DNA of 64,000 nt from QHWT01 sp963755695 (GTDB taxonomy: Bacteria; Acidobacteriota; Vicinamibacteria; Vicinamibacterales; 2-12-FULL-66-21): contig CAVWLB010000001.1 of the NCBI GenBank assembly GCA_963755695.1, positions 1,116,001 through 1,180,000 on the forward strand. The letters are read 5' to 3'. The position numbers were made by a program, and so were the translations under genes. Shown piece after piece: positions 26,398 to 35,184 of this stretch. The notes beneath the pieces were generated by a model. That model worked only from the letters and a program-made list of their open reading frames with translations, made no database searches and had not been told where the DNA came from. Positions within the stretch are counted from its first letter, which is position 1; each line of letters opens with the position of its first letter.

Positions 26398-26545
26398 ATC
26401 AGATCCAGCCAGGCTCCAGCCTTCGGACTCCAGGCTCCAGGTTCCAGGCCTCTCAGCGCTCCCTCGGCCCCTCGGCCGCTCGGACCTCGGACCTCGGACC
26501 CTCGGACCTCGGACCTCGGAGCTCGCCGCTCGGACCTCGGACATC
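26398..26545. repeat. Heptamer array R8 (CGGACCT plus GGCTCCA units)
   Basis: The left part holds GGCTCCA-like units and the right part holds CGGACCT at 26481, 26488, 26503, 26510 and 26531, with one 8-base variant at 26495. The same heptamer in reverse orientation (AGGTCCG) forms array R10. It fills the divergent region between the AraC and PadR genes. Confidence 0.85.
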
Positions 26546-26559
26546 GATATTGATCTTCT

Positions 26560-26577
26560 ATATCGACATCCGGATAT
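26560..26577. promoter_or_regulatory. Candidate PadR operator
   Basis: ATATC (26560-26564) and GATAT (26573-26577) form an inverted repeat in an AT-rich pocket just before the PadR start. It also includes ATCCGGATAT, a sequence seen again at the ArsR-methyltransferase start. PadR regulators usually bind such dyads in their own promoters. Confidence 0.4.
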
Positions 26578-26595
26578 GTGCTATGCTGCCGCCTC

Positions 26596-26928
26596 ATGGC
26601 CAAGCGGCAGGCGGAAATCATGAAGGGGACGCTCGACCTGCTGGTGCTCAAGACGCTGGAACTCGAGCCCAGGCATGGCGTCGGGGTGTCCGATCGCATC
26701 CGGCAGATTACCAATGGGACGTTCGTGGTCCGGCCTGGCTCGCTGTTTCCCGCGTTGCATCGACTCGAGCAGGACGGGTTCATCAAAGGGGAATGGAGCG
26801 AGACGCCGGAAGGGCGCCGCGCCAAGTACTACCGTCTCACCGCCGCCGGCGCCAGGCAGCTGTCGACGGAAAAGAAGAACTGGGCCCGCATCGTCCTGGC
26901 AATCGGGCAGATTCTCGAAGCGGAGTAG
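26596..26928 (+). CDS. PadR-family transcriptional regulator
   Basis: The 110-residue protein has the PadR winged helix: EIMKGTLDLLVLKTLELEPRHGVGVSDRIRQITNG, FVVRPGSLFPALHRLEQDGFIKGEW and the wing EGRRAKYYRLTAAGARQL. ATG 26596 (MAKRQAEIMKGT) is the usual family start; an earlier in-frame codon at 26578 adds MLCCRL only. It precedes the permease gene by three bases, the common acidobacterial arrangement in which PadR controls the adjacent orphan permease. Confidence 0.9.
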   Translation: MAKRQAEIMKGTLDLLVLKTLELEPRHGVGVSDRIRQITNGTFVVRPGSLFPALHRLEQDGFIKGEWSETPEGRRAKYYRLTAAGARQLSTEKKNWARIVLAIGQILEAE

Positions 26929-26931
26929 GCC

Positions 26932-29641
26932 ATGCCGATCCTGCCGCGTCTCTCGAATGCCTGGCGCACGCTGTTCCGGAAATCGGCGATCGAACGCGAT
27001 CTGGACGATGAGCTCCGAGCCGCGTTGGAGACGCTCGTCGATCGATACAGGGCGCAAGGGATGCCGGAGGAATCGGCACGGCGTGCCGCACGAATGGCGC
27101 TCGGCGGGATCGAGCCAGTCAAGGAGGCGGTGAGAGACGTGCGGGCAGGAGCGCAGATCGAATCGATGCTGTCCGACGTGCGTTTTGCGCTGCGAACATT
27201 GAGGCGGTCTCCGGCCTTCACCACGGCGGCGATTCTGTCGCTCGCGCTCGGCATTGGCGCGAACACCGCGATCTTCACCCTCATCAATGCCCTGCTCCTC
27301 AGGCCTCTGCCGGTTCGCGACCCGGCCTCGCTGGTCGAGATGTCGGCGGGTAAAGGCGGCGAGCCGTACGTGTCGTTTCCGATGTACCGCGATATTGCCG
27401 CCCATCAACAGATATTCACCGACATCTTCGCGACGGCAGGGGAGACGCCCGAACGAGTGACGGTGCCATCCGAGACCGGACCCGCGTCGGAGATCGATAA
27501 CGTCCGCATCAGCTTCGTCTCCGGCAACTATTTCTCGATGCTCGGTCTGGTGCCTGCCGTTGGCCGTTTCTTCGCGCCCGACGAGGACAAGAACCCGGAT
27601 AGCGCGTCGGCCGCAGGATCGGTGGTTGTTCTGAGCGACGCATTCTGGGACCGTCAGTTCGGCCGCGCTCCCTCGGTCGTTGGCCGGACCATCCTGATCG
27701 GGCGGGTACGCTGCCAGGTGATCGGCGTCACGCCGCGCGGATTCGTCGGTGAAGTCATCGGAAACGCCGCGGATGGATGGGTGCCGTTGACGACGTTTTC
27801 GTCGCGCGAGGATCTGGACAACCGGCACGGAGTGTTCACGGCCTACATCGGACGGCTGAAGCCTGGTATTGACATCACGACGGCGCAGGCCAGCCTCACG
27901 GCGCTGTTCCAGCACTTGCTGGCGGCTGAAGGGTTGACGAAAGTCCCGCCGCAGCGCTCCTCGATCGCGCTCGAGTCGGTTGCTGCCGGTCTCGATTTTT
28001 CGATGCGGCGCACCTATCTCAAGCCGCTGTTCATCGTCATGGGGATGGTCGCGGTGGTCCTGCTGATCGCGTGCGCCAATATTGCCAACCTGCTGCTGGC
28101 GCGCGCCGCGGCCCGGACCGGCGAGATCAGCGTGCGCCTCGCGCTCGGCTGCAGCCGTTCACGGCTCGTCCGTCAGCTGCTCACCGAGAGCGTGCTGTTG
28201 TCGCTGATGGGCGCCGGGCTCGGCCTGCTGGTGTCGCGCTGGGCCGTAACGAGTCTGGCCGAAATGGCGCTGCGCGGGCCTATCGGACTCCGGCTGAATC
28301 TGTCGCCCGACGTCCGCGTCTTCGCGTTCCTGTCGGCTCTCTCGATCGCGACGGCGATCGCCTTCGGCCTCGTGCCGGCGCTGCGATCTACCCGAGTCGA
28401 TCTGGGGCCGGCGCTCAAAGGACTCCGGCGCGGCAGTGGAAGCATGGCGAAGCAGCGCGCCAGCCGGCTCCTCGTCATCTGCCAGGTGGCCCTGTCGCTG
28501 CTCCTGTTGATCGGCGCCGGCCTCCTGGTGCGCAGTTTTCAGAAACTGCACCAGCAGGACCTCGGGTTCTCGACCGCGCACGTCCTGATTTTCAGTCTCG
28601 CTCACGGCGCCGCCGATCGCACGCCTGCAGCGATGGTCGCCGTCGAGAAAGCCGCCCGCCAGCGCGTCGCGGCGATTCCCGGTATAGCGGCCGCGAGCTT
28701 CTCGGGGATGTTGATCTTCAGTCCATCCGACATCGGCGCGGCATTCTCGATTCCGGGCCATCCGTCTCCTTCGGGTGAGCCGATGATCGCGCGCTACAAC
28801 AGCGTCAGCCCCGGGTACTTCGAAACGTTGGGCATGACCATTATCGCGGGTCGGTCGTTCGAGGAACGGGACGACTCGGTGGACGCGCCCGCGGTGACCG
28901 TCGTGAACGAGAGTTTCGCGCGCTGAGTTCCTGTCGGTGCGAATTCCCGAGGCGGTCGGCCGCAGGATCGTCGTGGATCCCGGACCGAAGGCGGGCCAGA
29001 CGATCGAGGTGGTCGGCGTGGTCCACGACGCGAAGTACAACGATCTGCGGGAGGCGCCGAAGCCGCTGTTCTTCCTGCCCTACGCGCAGTTTACGCGCTC
29101 GCTTCGCTCGCTCCAGGTCCGCACGGCGCAGCCGGTGGGTGCGGTGGCCGGTCCAGTTCGCGAAGCGTTGTCGGGCGTTACGAAGGACATCATGATCCGC
29201 GGCATTCTTCCGTTCGGCGAACAGGTCGATTCATCGCTCGCGGCGGAGCAGATGCTGCTTCGGCTCTGTGTGCTGTTCGGCGGGCTGGCACTGCTGCTGG
29301 CGTGCGTCGGGCTCTACGGCGTCATCGCATACTCGGTCGCGCAGCGGACGGCCGAGATCGGCGTCCGCGTGGCACTCGGCGCCACGCCAGCCAGCGTGAT
29401 GCGCGCAGTGTTGCGCGACACGCTGGTCCTGGTGGCAGCCGGAATTCGCGATCGGCATCCCCGCGTCGCTCGCGGCGGGCCGCCTCCTGGCCAGCTTCCT
29501 CTACGGGTCTCGACGCCGAGGGATCCCGCCACGCTGGCGTTCGCGACCCTCACGCTGCTCGCGTCGGCCGCGCTGGCGGCTATCCTGCCAGCGATCCGCG
29601 CCGCACGCATCGACCCGATCGTCGCCTTGCGGTACGAATAA
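26932..29641 (+). pseudogene. ADOP-type orphan permease, interrupted by three small indels
   Basis: The intact part from ATG 26932 has the N-terminal cytosolic prefix (RLSNAWRTLFRKSAIERDLDDELRAALE, ~5-75), the first helix (TLRRSPAFTTAAILSLALGIGANT), the periplasmic core and the FtsX helices, ending at an unexpected TGA at 28924-28926. One extra T there shifts the frame; the protein continues from GAGTTC as EFLSVRIPEAVGRR. Another extra base near 29447 and a missing base near 29507 disturb the last helices before AILPAIRAARIDPIVALRYE. Corrected length is ~900 residues. It is either a recent pseudogene or affected by consensus errors. It is paired with the PadR gene just upstream. Confidence 0.83.
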
Positions 29642-29728
29642 GGGCTCCTCTCAGGCAACGACGGCGTTGGGCTGGCTGCCTCCATCGGCCTTACATAGAA
29701 TGACCCCGTCCGGTCATCCAATCGCGGA

Positions 29729-29755
29729 TGTCGAGAAATCCCCGCGTGTTCCGAC
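29729..29755 (+). promoter_or_regulatory. ECF42-type promoter
   Basis: TGTCGA (29729-29734) and CGAC (29752-29755) are separated by 17 bases and end 46 bases before the yciI-like ATG. ECF42 promoters reported from Streptomyces have TGTCGA at -35 and CGA/TC at -10, and the operon behind this site encodes an ECF42 sigma factor, so autoregulation is expected. Confidence 0.65.
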
Positions 29756-29801
29756 TTACCTATGAAAGCGCCTCAGTGGCGTCAACTGTAAGGACGAGGA
29801 C

Positions 29802-30200
29802 ATGAAATACATGTTGATCATGAATGCAAAGCGAGGGAAAGGCGACTGGGAGGTGATCAACTGGCCGCCGGAGGATCTCAAGGCCCACATCAGGTTCATG
29901 ACGCAGCTCCACAAGGATCTCAGCGACGCAGGCGAACTGGTGGCTGCCGAGGGGCTTGCCGCACCGACGCAGGCAAGGATCGTCCGTGCCCGGAAGGACG
30001 GGACACCCGAGGTGACCGACGGGCCATTCCCGGAAGCCAAGGAGTTTCTCGCCGGATACTGGATCGTGGACTGCGACAGTACCGAAAGAGCGTACGAGAT
30101 TGCCGCTCGCGCGTCGACCGCTCCTGGCCCGGGCGGCGTCCCGCTGAACATGCCAATCGAGGTGCGAGAGGTGATGAGCGCACCGCCTGTGGAAGGGTGA
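29802..30200 (+). CDS. YciI/DGPF-domain protein (ECF42 partner)
   Basis: The 132-residue protein has the YciI-like ferredoxin fold: MKYMLIMNA at the N-terminus, LVAAEGLAAP, the DGPF signature in VTDGPFPEAKEFLAGYWIVD (~82-101), and the PIEVREV end. DGPF proteins are encoded next to ECF42 sigma factors and are usually among their targets; the biochemical role is not established. Its TGA overlaps the GTG of the sigma gene (GTGA), and an ECF42-type promoter lies upstream. Confidence 0.9.
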   Translation: MKYMLIMNAKRGKGDWEVINWPPEDLKAHIRFMTQLHKDLSDAGELVAAEGLAAPTQARIVRARKDGTPEVTDGPFPEAKEFLAGYWIVDCDSTERAYEIAARASTAPGPGGVPLNMPIEVREVMSAPPVEG

Positions 30201-31456
30201 CCGCCATCCCTGCCGACTTCGCTGGCGAGAACCTGCTGCGGGAACTCGCGCCGCAGGTTCTCAGCGCGGTGATCCGCCGCTACGGCGATTTCTCCGCCGC
30301 GGAGGACGCGGTGCAGGAGGCGCTGCTCGCCGCGGCGCTGCAATGGCCGCGCGAGGGTTTCCCGGACAGTCCGCGCGGTTGGCTGATCCACGTCGCTTCG
30401 AGACGGATGACCGATCACCTGCGCGCCGAGCTGGCGCGGCGGCGCCGCGAGACTACAGCGGTGATCGAGGCACCAGTCGATGCGCCGCCGACACTCTCCG
30501 ACTTGGATTCGGCTGCAGGCGAGGACGACACGCTAGTCCTGCTGTTCATGTGTTGTCACCCCGTGCTGACTTCCTCATCAGCGATCGCGCTCACGCTGCG
30601 CGCGGTCGGTGGCCTCACCACCGCGGAGATCGCCAACGCATTTCTGGTGCCCGAGGCGACGATGGCGCAGCGAATCAGCCGCGCCAAACAGCGCATCAAG
30701 GCTTCGGGCGTGCCATTCCGGATGCCCACCGAGCGCGAGCGCTCCGAACGCCTCGGTGCTGTCCTCCACGTGCTCTACCTGATCTTCAACGAGGGCTACG
30801 TGAGCAGCATCGGCCCCAACCTGCAGCGCACCGATCTCTCTACCGAAGCAATCCGGCTGACCCGCGCGGTTCGCAGCCTGCTCCCTGAAGACACCGAGGT
30901 CGCGGGAGTCCTTGCGCTGATGTTGCTGACCGACGCGAGGCGTCCGGCACGAACCGGTCCCGACGGTGAGTTGATCCCGCTCGACAAGCAAGACCGAACG
31001 CTGTGGAATCGAACGGCGATCTCGGAGGGCATCGCTCTCATCACCGAGACACTCTCGAGAGGCGTGATCGGAGCCTATCAGTTGCAGGCCGCGATTGCTG
31101 CCATCCACGATGAGGCGCCGCGAGCGGAGGATACTGATTGGCCACAGATTCTGGCGCTCTATGGCCTGCTCAAGCGGATGACCGACAACCCGATGGTGAC
31201 GCTCAATCATGCGATCGCGTGGGCGATGGTCCACGGTCCGCGCGCGGGACTCGAGCTGCTGGACGGACTGGACCGCGACGGCCGATTGCGGGGGCATTAC
31301 CGTCTCGATGCCGCGCGCGCGCATCTGCTCGAGAGGGCCGGGGACTACGACGCGGCAATCGCGCACTACCGGACCGCTTCGAGCCGCACCACCAGCATTC
31401 CGGAACGCGACTACCTGGCGACGCAGGCAGCGAGGCTCGGGGCGGGGAAGAAGTAG
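30197..31456 (+). CDS. ECF42-group RNA polymerase sigma factor with C-terminal TPR-like extension
   Basis: The 419-residue protein has sigma-2 (FAGENLLRELAPQVLSAVIRRYGDFSAAEDAVQEAL, ~8-75) and sigma-4 (LTTAEIANAFLVPEATMAQRISRAKQRIK, ~140-172). A long C-terminal region (~180-415) carries LYLIFNEGY and TPR-like helix pairs, the hallmark of the ECF42 group (COG4941, DUF6596). The extension is needed for activity in studied members, and no anti-sigma factor is normally present. GTG 30197 overlaps the DGPF gene stop. The trigger is unknown. Confidence 0.92.
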   Translation: MTAIPADFAGENLLRELAPQVLSAVIRRYGDFSAAEDAVQEALLAAALQWPREGFPDSPRGWLIHVASRRMTDHLRAELARRRRETTAVIEAPVDAPPTLSDLDSAAGEDDTLVLLFMCCHPVLTSSSAIALTLRAVGGLTTAEIANAFLVPEATMAQRISRAKQRIKASGVPFRMPTERERSERLGAVLHVLYLIFNEGYVSSIGPNLQRTDLSTEAIRLTRAVRSLLPEDTEVAGVLALMLLTDARRPARTGPDGELIPLDKQDRTLWNRTAISEGIALITETLSRGVIGAYQLQAAIAAIHDEAPRAEDTDWPQILALYGLLKRMTDNPMVTLNHAIAWAMVHGPRAGLELLDGLDRDGRLRGHYRLDAARAHLLERAGDYDAAIAHYRTASSRTTSIPERDYLATQAARLGAGKK

Positions 31457-31459
31457 TGA

Positions 31460-31505
31460 GTTGGCGGTTTGCCGGTTGGCGGTAAACACCCAACTGTGAA
31501 CCGCC
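31460..31505. repeat. GGCGGTT repeat R9
   Basis: TTGGCGGTT, TTGCCGGTT and GGCGGT units lie just after the sigma gene stop. AACCGCC at about 31499-31505 faces them, so a hairpin is possible between the convergent sigma and VWA genes. It is the shortest member of the array family. Confidence 0.45.
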
Positions 31506-31553
31506 TCCGTCGAACCCACCGCGAACTGCTTCCCGCGAGCCGTGAACGCGCCG

Positions 31554-33263
31554 CTAGCCCGTGACCTTGAAGTTGACGCGCTGTTGCACCGGTTCCGACT
31601 CACCAGTCGCGGTGAACTGGATAATGTAGTCGCCCGGCGCCAGCGGCGCGAGCGGGAGATCGAACTGGGAGACGCCCGCGCCCGCATCACCGGGTACCGC
31701 AACAAGATCCCACATCTTCTGGCCGCTGCGGTTCAGGAGTTCCGCGCTGACCCGCGGCGGTTCCACCGAAGCCGAAAGCGCGGGCACGCGAATCAGCAGG
31801 CGCTCGGTGCGCCGGAACTCGCGCGACGGCTCCGGCGACGCATCGAGCTCGTTGGTTGCCTCGCGGAATTCACGTGCGGATCGCGTCGCCAGCATCAGCG
31901 GAGGCAAGAGCAGCGTCCGCTGCGGCTTCAGATTCGGAACATCGAAATCGCGCGCGTCGGTGTCGAGTTGCTCGCCGCGCTCCCCGAGAATAGCCATATC
32001 GAGCTGCACCGGTCCGGTCGGCGCGTCGAACTCGGCGCGGTCGGACGATCCCATCGCTTCGCCAATCCCGCGCACCTGGTCCAACGTCCCGTTGAACAGC
32101 ACCGCGCCGTCCTTGGTCGTCGCCTTCAGGGTCACCCTGGCGGCGTTCGATCGCACGGCGCCTCCCAGACCTCGGCCCGGCTCCCAGGTGACGACCACGC
32201 GCGCCTGCGTGTCGGACGCGCGTGTCACCCCCGACCAGACCTGGATGAGCGGGCTCCGGCGCAGCGGACGCGAGGTATCCAGCATCGGGACCGTCGATCG
32301 GGATGCCGATCGCGACTCGGGCGGAGGTGGAGAGACATATCCCGCACGAGCGCGCACCTGAGCGCCGCGGCGCGAGGTTCGCACGGTGACCGTGTGAAAC
32401 TTGCCGTCGTCTTTCCCGGACGGATTGAACGTGAGTAGATAGCCGGAGTCGAGTTCGCGGGCTACCTGACGAAGGGCACCATCGAGATCCGGGGCACTGT
32501 TGAACGTTCCACCGGTTTGCGCGGCAAGTGAGGCGAGCACCTGCGAATCGTCTGCAGTCGCTTCCGCCGCCGCACCCGGATCGAATCCGTAGACCGGCAC
32601 ATCGTAACGATTGGCGAAGCGCTCCACGATTCCGGCGTCGGGAAGGGTGCGCGCAGGCACCGCAGCCGGCGACTGCCTGAACCCTGAGCTGACGATGAGG
32701 ATCGCGCTTCGGCCGGCGACGCTACCCAGCCGCGATGCAAGCTCCCGCAGCGCCGACAGCACGACCTGGGCCCGTGCCCGTTCAGCGAGCGCGGGCGCGC
32801 GGCCGATCGCTTCCTCTTCGAGCGGCGTACGCGGCGCGTAAATGCCCTGGCGTCCTGCGAAGTCGGCAATCGCTTTCTTGATCGCGTCCCGATCGTTCGA
32901 GAGCCGGATCGACGGCAGCGAATCGAGCGGTTTCAGCACCACCACCATGTCGTCGGGGCGAAGTTGCTGATCGGCAAACGCGATCAATGCGGCGCGCACC
33001 CGGTCGGTGTCCGCCGGGTCGACGTGGAACTCGTCGAGGAGAATGGCCAGTCTCCGTGGCCCCGGCTTGCGCGCTTCCACCGATTGCAGCGGCTGCGCAA
33101 CGCCCTGATCGAGAAGCGAAAAGTCCTTGAGGGTCAGGCCGGTTAGCGGCTTACCCACGCGATCGATGACGGTTGCGGTGATCCGGACGGGGCGTAACGG
33201 TGTATCTTCGCGGCTGAACGCGGGCGCCGTGAGGAGGAGAGCGAAGATCAGCGCGCCTTTCAT
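31554..33263 (-). CDS. VWFA-related acidobacterial domain protein, secreted
   Basis: ATG 33263 gives ~569 residues with signal peptide MKGALIFALLLTAPAFS; an ATG at 33284 is also possible. The N-terminal part has VRITATVIDRVGKPLTGLTLKDFSLLDQG (~28-56), the opening of the VWFA-related domain of Acidobacteriota (TIGR03436-like). A von Willebrand A fold follows, with RRLAILLDEFHVD (~71-83) and RSAILIVSSGFRQSP. C-terminal beta domains (~320-569) end in QRVNFKVTG. The metal-ion site is imperfect (DEFH rather than DxSxS). The role is unknown, probably protein interaction at the envelope. It is divergent from the DinB gene. Confidence 0.85.
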   Translation of the reverse strand: MKGALIFALLLTAPAFSREDTPLRPVRITATVIDRVGKPLTGLTLKDFSLLDQGVAQPLQSVEARKPGPRRLAILLDEFHVDPADTDRVRAALIAFADQQLRPDDMVVVLKPLDSLPSIRLSNDRDAIKKAIADFAGRQGIYAPRTPLEEEAIGRAPALAERARAQVVLSALRELASRLGSVAGRSAILIVSSGFRQSPAAVPARTLPDAGIVERFANRYDVPVYGFDPGAAAEATADDSQVLASLAAQTGGTFNSAPDLDGALRQVARELDSGYLLTFNPSGKDDGKFHTVTVRTSRRGAQVRARAGYVSPPPPESRSASRSTVPMLDTSRPLRRSPLIQVWSGVTRASDTQARVVVTWEPGRGLGGAVRSNAARVTLKATTKDGAVLFNGTLDQVRGIGEAMGSSDRAEFDAPTGPVQLDMAILGERGEQLDTDARDFDVPNLKPQRTLLLPPLMLATRSAREFREATNELDASPEPSREFRRTERLLIRVPALSASVEPPRVSAELLNRSGQKMWDLVAVPGDAGAGVSQFDLPLAPLAPGDYIIQFTATGESEPVQQRVNFKVTG

Positions 33264-33334
33264 GATCGGCCGGGATAAGAGCATCTTGCTACAATCCCGC
33301 GGCATCAACAACCACTCATCGAGGAGGATTTCGC

Positions 33335-33880
33335 ATGATTGCTCTTGCCCTGGCCCTGTTGCTCGCCCCGCCGTCCGCCACACAAACAGCGACTGCCCCG
33401 CCGGCTCAGGCCTCGGACGCCGTGACGTTGCAGGCTGACTTCCTGAAGGACTGGGAAGCCCAGAAGAACAAGTTGATGAAGATCGCGGCAGCCATGCCCG
33501 AGGACAAGTTCGGATTCAAACCCAAACCGGAGCTCCGCACGTGGGCCGAGCAGCTCACCCACGTCGCCGGGGCCATCGTCGGCACGATGAAACGGCTCGA
33601 TGCGTCCGTCACCGCTCCGACGCTTCCCGAGAAGGCGGACACGAAAGCCGACGTGCTCAAAGTGCTCGGCGATGCGTTCGACTTCGGGACCGCCGTGTTG
33701 AAGAAGCAGACCGACGCGACGCTCACCCAGGGTGTTCAGGGACCGCCGTATTACGGGCCCGGCTTGTCGACGCGAGCGCGGCTCGTGTATCGGACCATGG
33801 TCCATAGCGAGGACGAATACGGCGTGATGACGGTCTACTTGAGGTTGAATGGAATTACGCCGCCGGCGAGTGAACGCTAA
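33335..33880 (+). CDS. Exported DinB-like protein
   Basis: A strong Shine-Dalgarno (GAGGAGG) precedes ATG 33335. The 181-residue product has a signal peptide (MIALALALLLAPPSATQ). A DinB-type four-helix bundle follows: DWEAQKNKLMKIAAAMPEDKFGFKPKPELRTWAEQLTHVAGAIVGTM (~38-85) and LVYRTMVHSEDEYGVMTVYLRLNGITPP. The metal-ligand histidines are represented by His74 and His165. Secreted DinB proteins are frequent in this phylum; their activity is unknown. Confidence 0.85.
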   Translation: MIALALALLLAPPSATQTATAPPAQASDAVTLQADFLKDWEAQKNKLMKIAAAMPEDKFGFKPKPELRTWAEQLTHVAGAIVGTMKRLDASVTAPTLPEKADTKADVLKVLGDAFDFGTAVLKKQTDATLTQGVQGPPYYGPGLSTRARLVYRTMVHSEDEYGVMTVYLRLNGITPPASER

Positions 33881-34224
33881 AAGGAGTGAACGACTCTTCG
33901 CCGTCGCAACGATCTCGCCTGCCCACGGCAGAGTGGTAAAGCTGGAGGGCTGTCGCTCAGGTCGCTGCGAACCACCGTCGGGAGGAGTCGCGGTTGGGGG
34001 CAGCTAGGGAGCGACAGCCCGTGCGCGCATCTTACAGGGGTTTGGACGGATGTGAAATGGCAATGGTCGGTCATTCCAAAGAAAAATTTGTGGCGTCCTC
34101 TGACCGCTACAGCCCTGTGCTCGGAGGAGGACGCGCACGATTACGGAGGGCCGTAATTCCCGCGCATGGGCTGGGCACCTTCGTTGCTTGTAGATTTTAC
34201 GCGCCTATCCTTGGAGGTCTCGTT
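33881..34224 (+). ncRNA. Gene-free region with a possible structured 5' leader or RNA
   Basis: No convincing ORF is present in these 344 bases. GGGCTGTCGCTC (33947-33958) is matched by its perfect reverse complement GAGCGACAGCCC (34009-34020), enclosing 50 bases. Inside are GAACCACCGTCG and CGCGGTTGG, which can form an inner stem. The element lies ~200 bases before the PEGA gene start. It matches no riboswitch, SRP or tRNA pattern that I can recognise. Confidence 0.35.
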
Positions 34225-35136
34225 GTGATTTCCAAACGTTCTCCGATTGCCGCATGTATTGGCCTCGCCGCGGTCACCTTATGGCCGTCTCAGGCGTTGG
34301 CGCAGTGGCACGGACACGGCGGCCACGGGCATTCCGCCGTGGTCGTCGGGGCCGGGTTCGTCTACAACCCCTTCTTCTTTTACTCGCCCTTCTATTGGGG
34401 CGGGTGGTACCCCGGATTCGGCTGGGGGCCCTACCCGTTTTACGGCCCGTATGGATATGGATATGGATACGGCTCCTACGGGTACGGACCAGCTGTTTCG
34501 GAGGCTCGGCTCCAGGTCAAGCCGAACGATGCCGAAGTCTTCGTGGATGGTTATTTCGTGGGGCGCGTCGACAGCTTCGACGGAGTCTTCCAGCGGCTCG
34601 ATCTTCCTCCTGGCGAACACGACATAGTCATCTACCGAGATGGCTATCGCACCTACCGCCAGAAGAACCTGTTCCGACCTGGGGAGGGTTACAAGATCCA
34701 GGCGGTACTCGAACCTCTGGCTGCCGGCGAGGCTCAGGAGCCGCGGCCGAAATCGTCGTCGACTCCGCCAGCCGCCCGGGCCCCGTACGAACAACCCGCG
34801 CCTTACGGACAACCCGCGCCTTACGGCCCTGGCCCGGAGGGTGGACGGACTGTACCGCTGCCTGAGCGCCGAGGCAGCGAGCACGCAGAGAGCGCTGGAT
34901 TCGGCACGCTGAGCCTTCGCGTTCAGCCGGCTGATGCCATCGTCACAATTGACGGAGAGCGGTGGGACAGTCCTTCAGGGGGAAGCCGGCTGCAACTGCA
35001 GCTGGCGACAGGTCGTCATCGCATCGAGGTCAACAAGCCCGGCTACAAGCCGTACTCGACGTCGGTCGACATCCGCGAAGGGGAAACAGAGACGATCAAC
35101 GTCAGTCTGCCGACTCTCGGTGGCGGCGTGGTGTAG
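34225..35136 (+). CDS. Secreted protein with two PEGA domains and a Gly/Tyr-rich segment
   Basis: GTG 34225 follows GGAGG (34213-34217) at good spacing and gives a signal peptide (KRSPIAACIGLAAVTLWPSQALAQ); upstream codons in the same frame lack these features. The ~303-residue protein has an aromatic Gly/Tyr/Pro segment (~35-88, with GYGYGYGSYGYG). PEGA domain 1 follows (~92-165: LQVKPNDAEVFVDGYFVG, LPPGEHDIVIYRDGY), then a Pro-rich linker with two copies of QPAPYG, and PEGA domain 2 (~230-300: LRVQPADAIVTIDGERW, LATGRHRIEVNKPGYKPY). PEGA domains are extracellular beta-sandwich repeats. Surface location is inferred. Confidence 0.85.
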   Translation: MISKRSPIAACIGLAAVTLWPSQALAQWHGHGGHGHSAVVVGAGFVYNPFFFYSPFYWGGWYPGFGWGPYPFYGPYGYGYGYGSYGYGPAVSEARLQVKPNDAEVFVDGYFVGRVDSFDGVFQRLDLPPGEHDIVIYRDGYRTYRQKNLFRPGEGYKIQAVLEPLAAGEAQEPRPKSSSTPPAARAPYEQPAPYGQPAPYGPGPEGGRTVPLPERRGSEHAESAGFGTLSLRVQPADAIVTIDGERWDSPSGGSRLQLQLATGRHRIEVNKPGYKPYSTSVDIREGETETINVSLPTLGGGVV

Positions 35137-35184
35137 CCGCGTCTCGGATCCCGCGCAGCACAATCACATCGACGCGCTCGCGCT

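Noticed and set aside
33917..34003. tRNA or SRP RNA in the gap before the PEGA gene
   Set aside because: CTGCCC and GGGCAG could pair as an acceptor stem, but no GTTCRA T-loop or CCA is present, and the SRP GGAAG/AGCAG pattern is missing.
33994..34224. Upstream extension of the PEGA protein
   Set aside because: It crosses the inverted repeat, has no signal peptide in place, and a GTG with GGAGG at 34225 gives a proper signal peptide.
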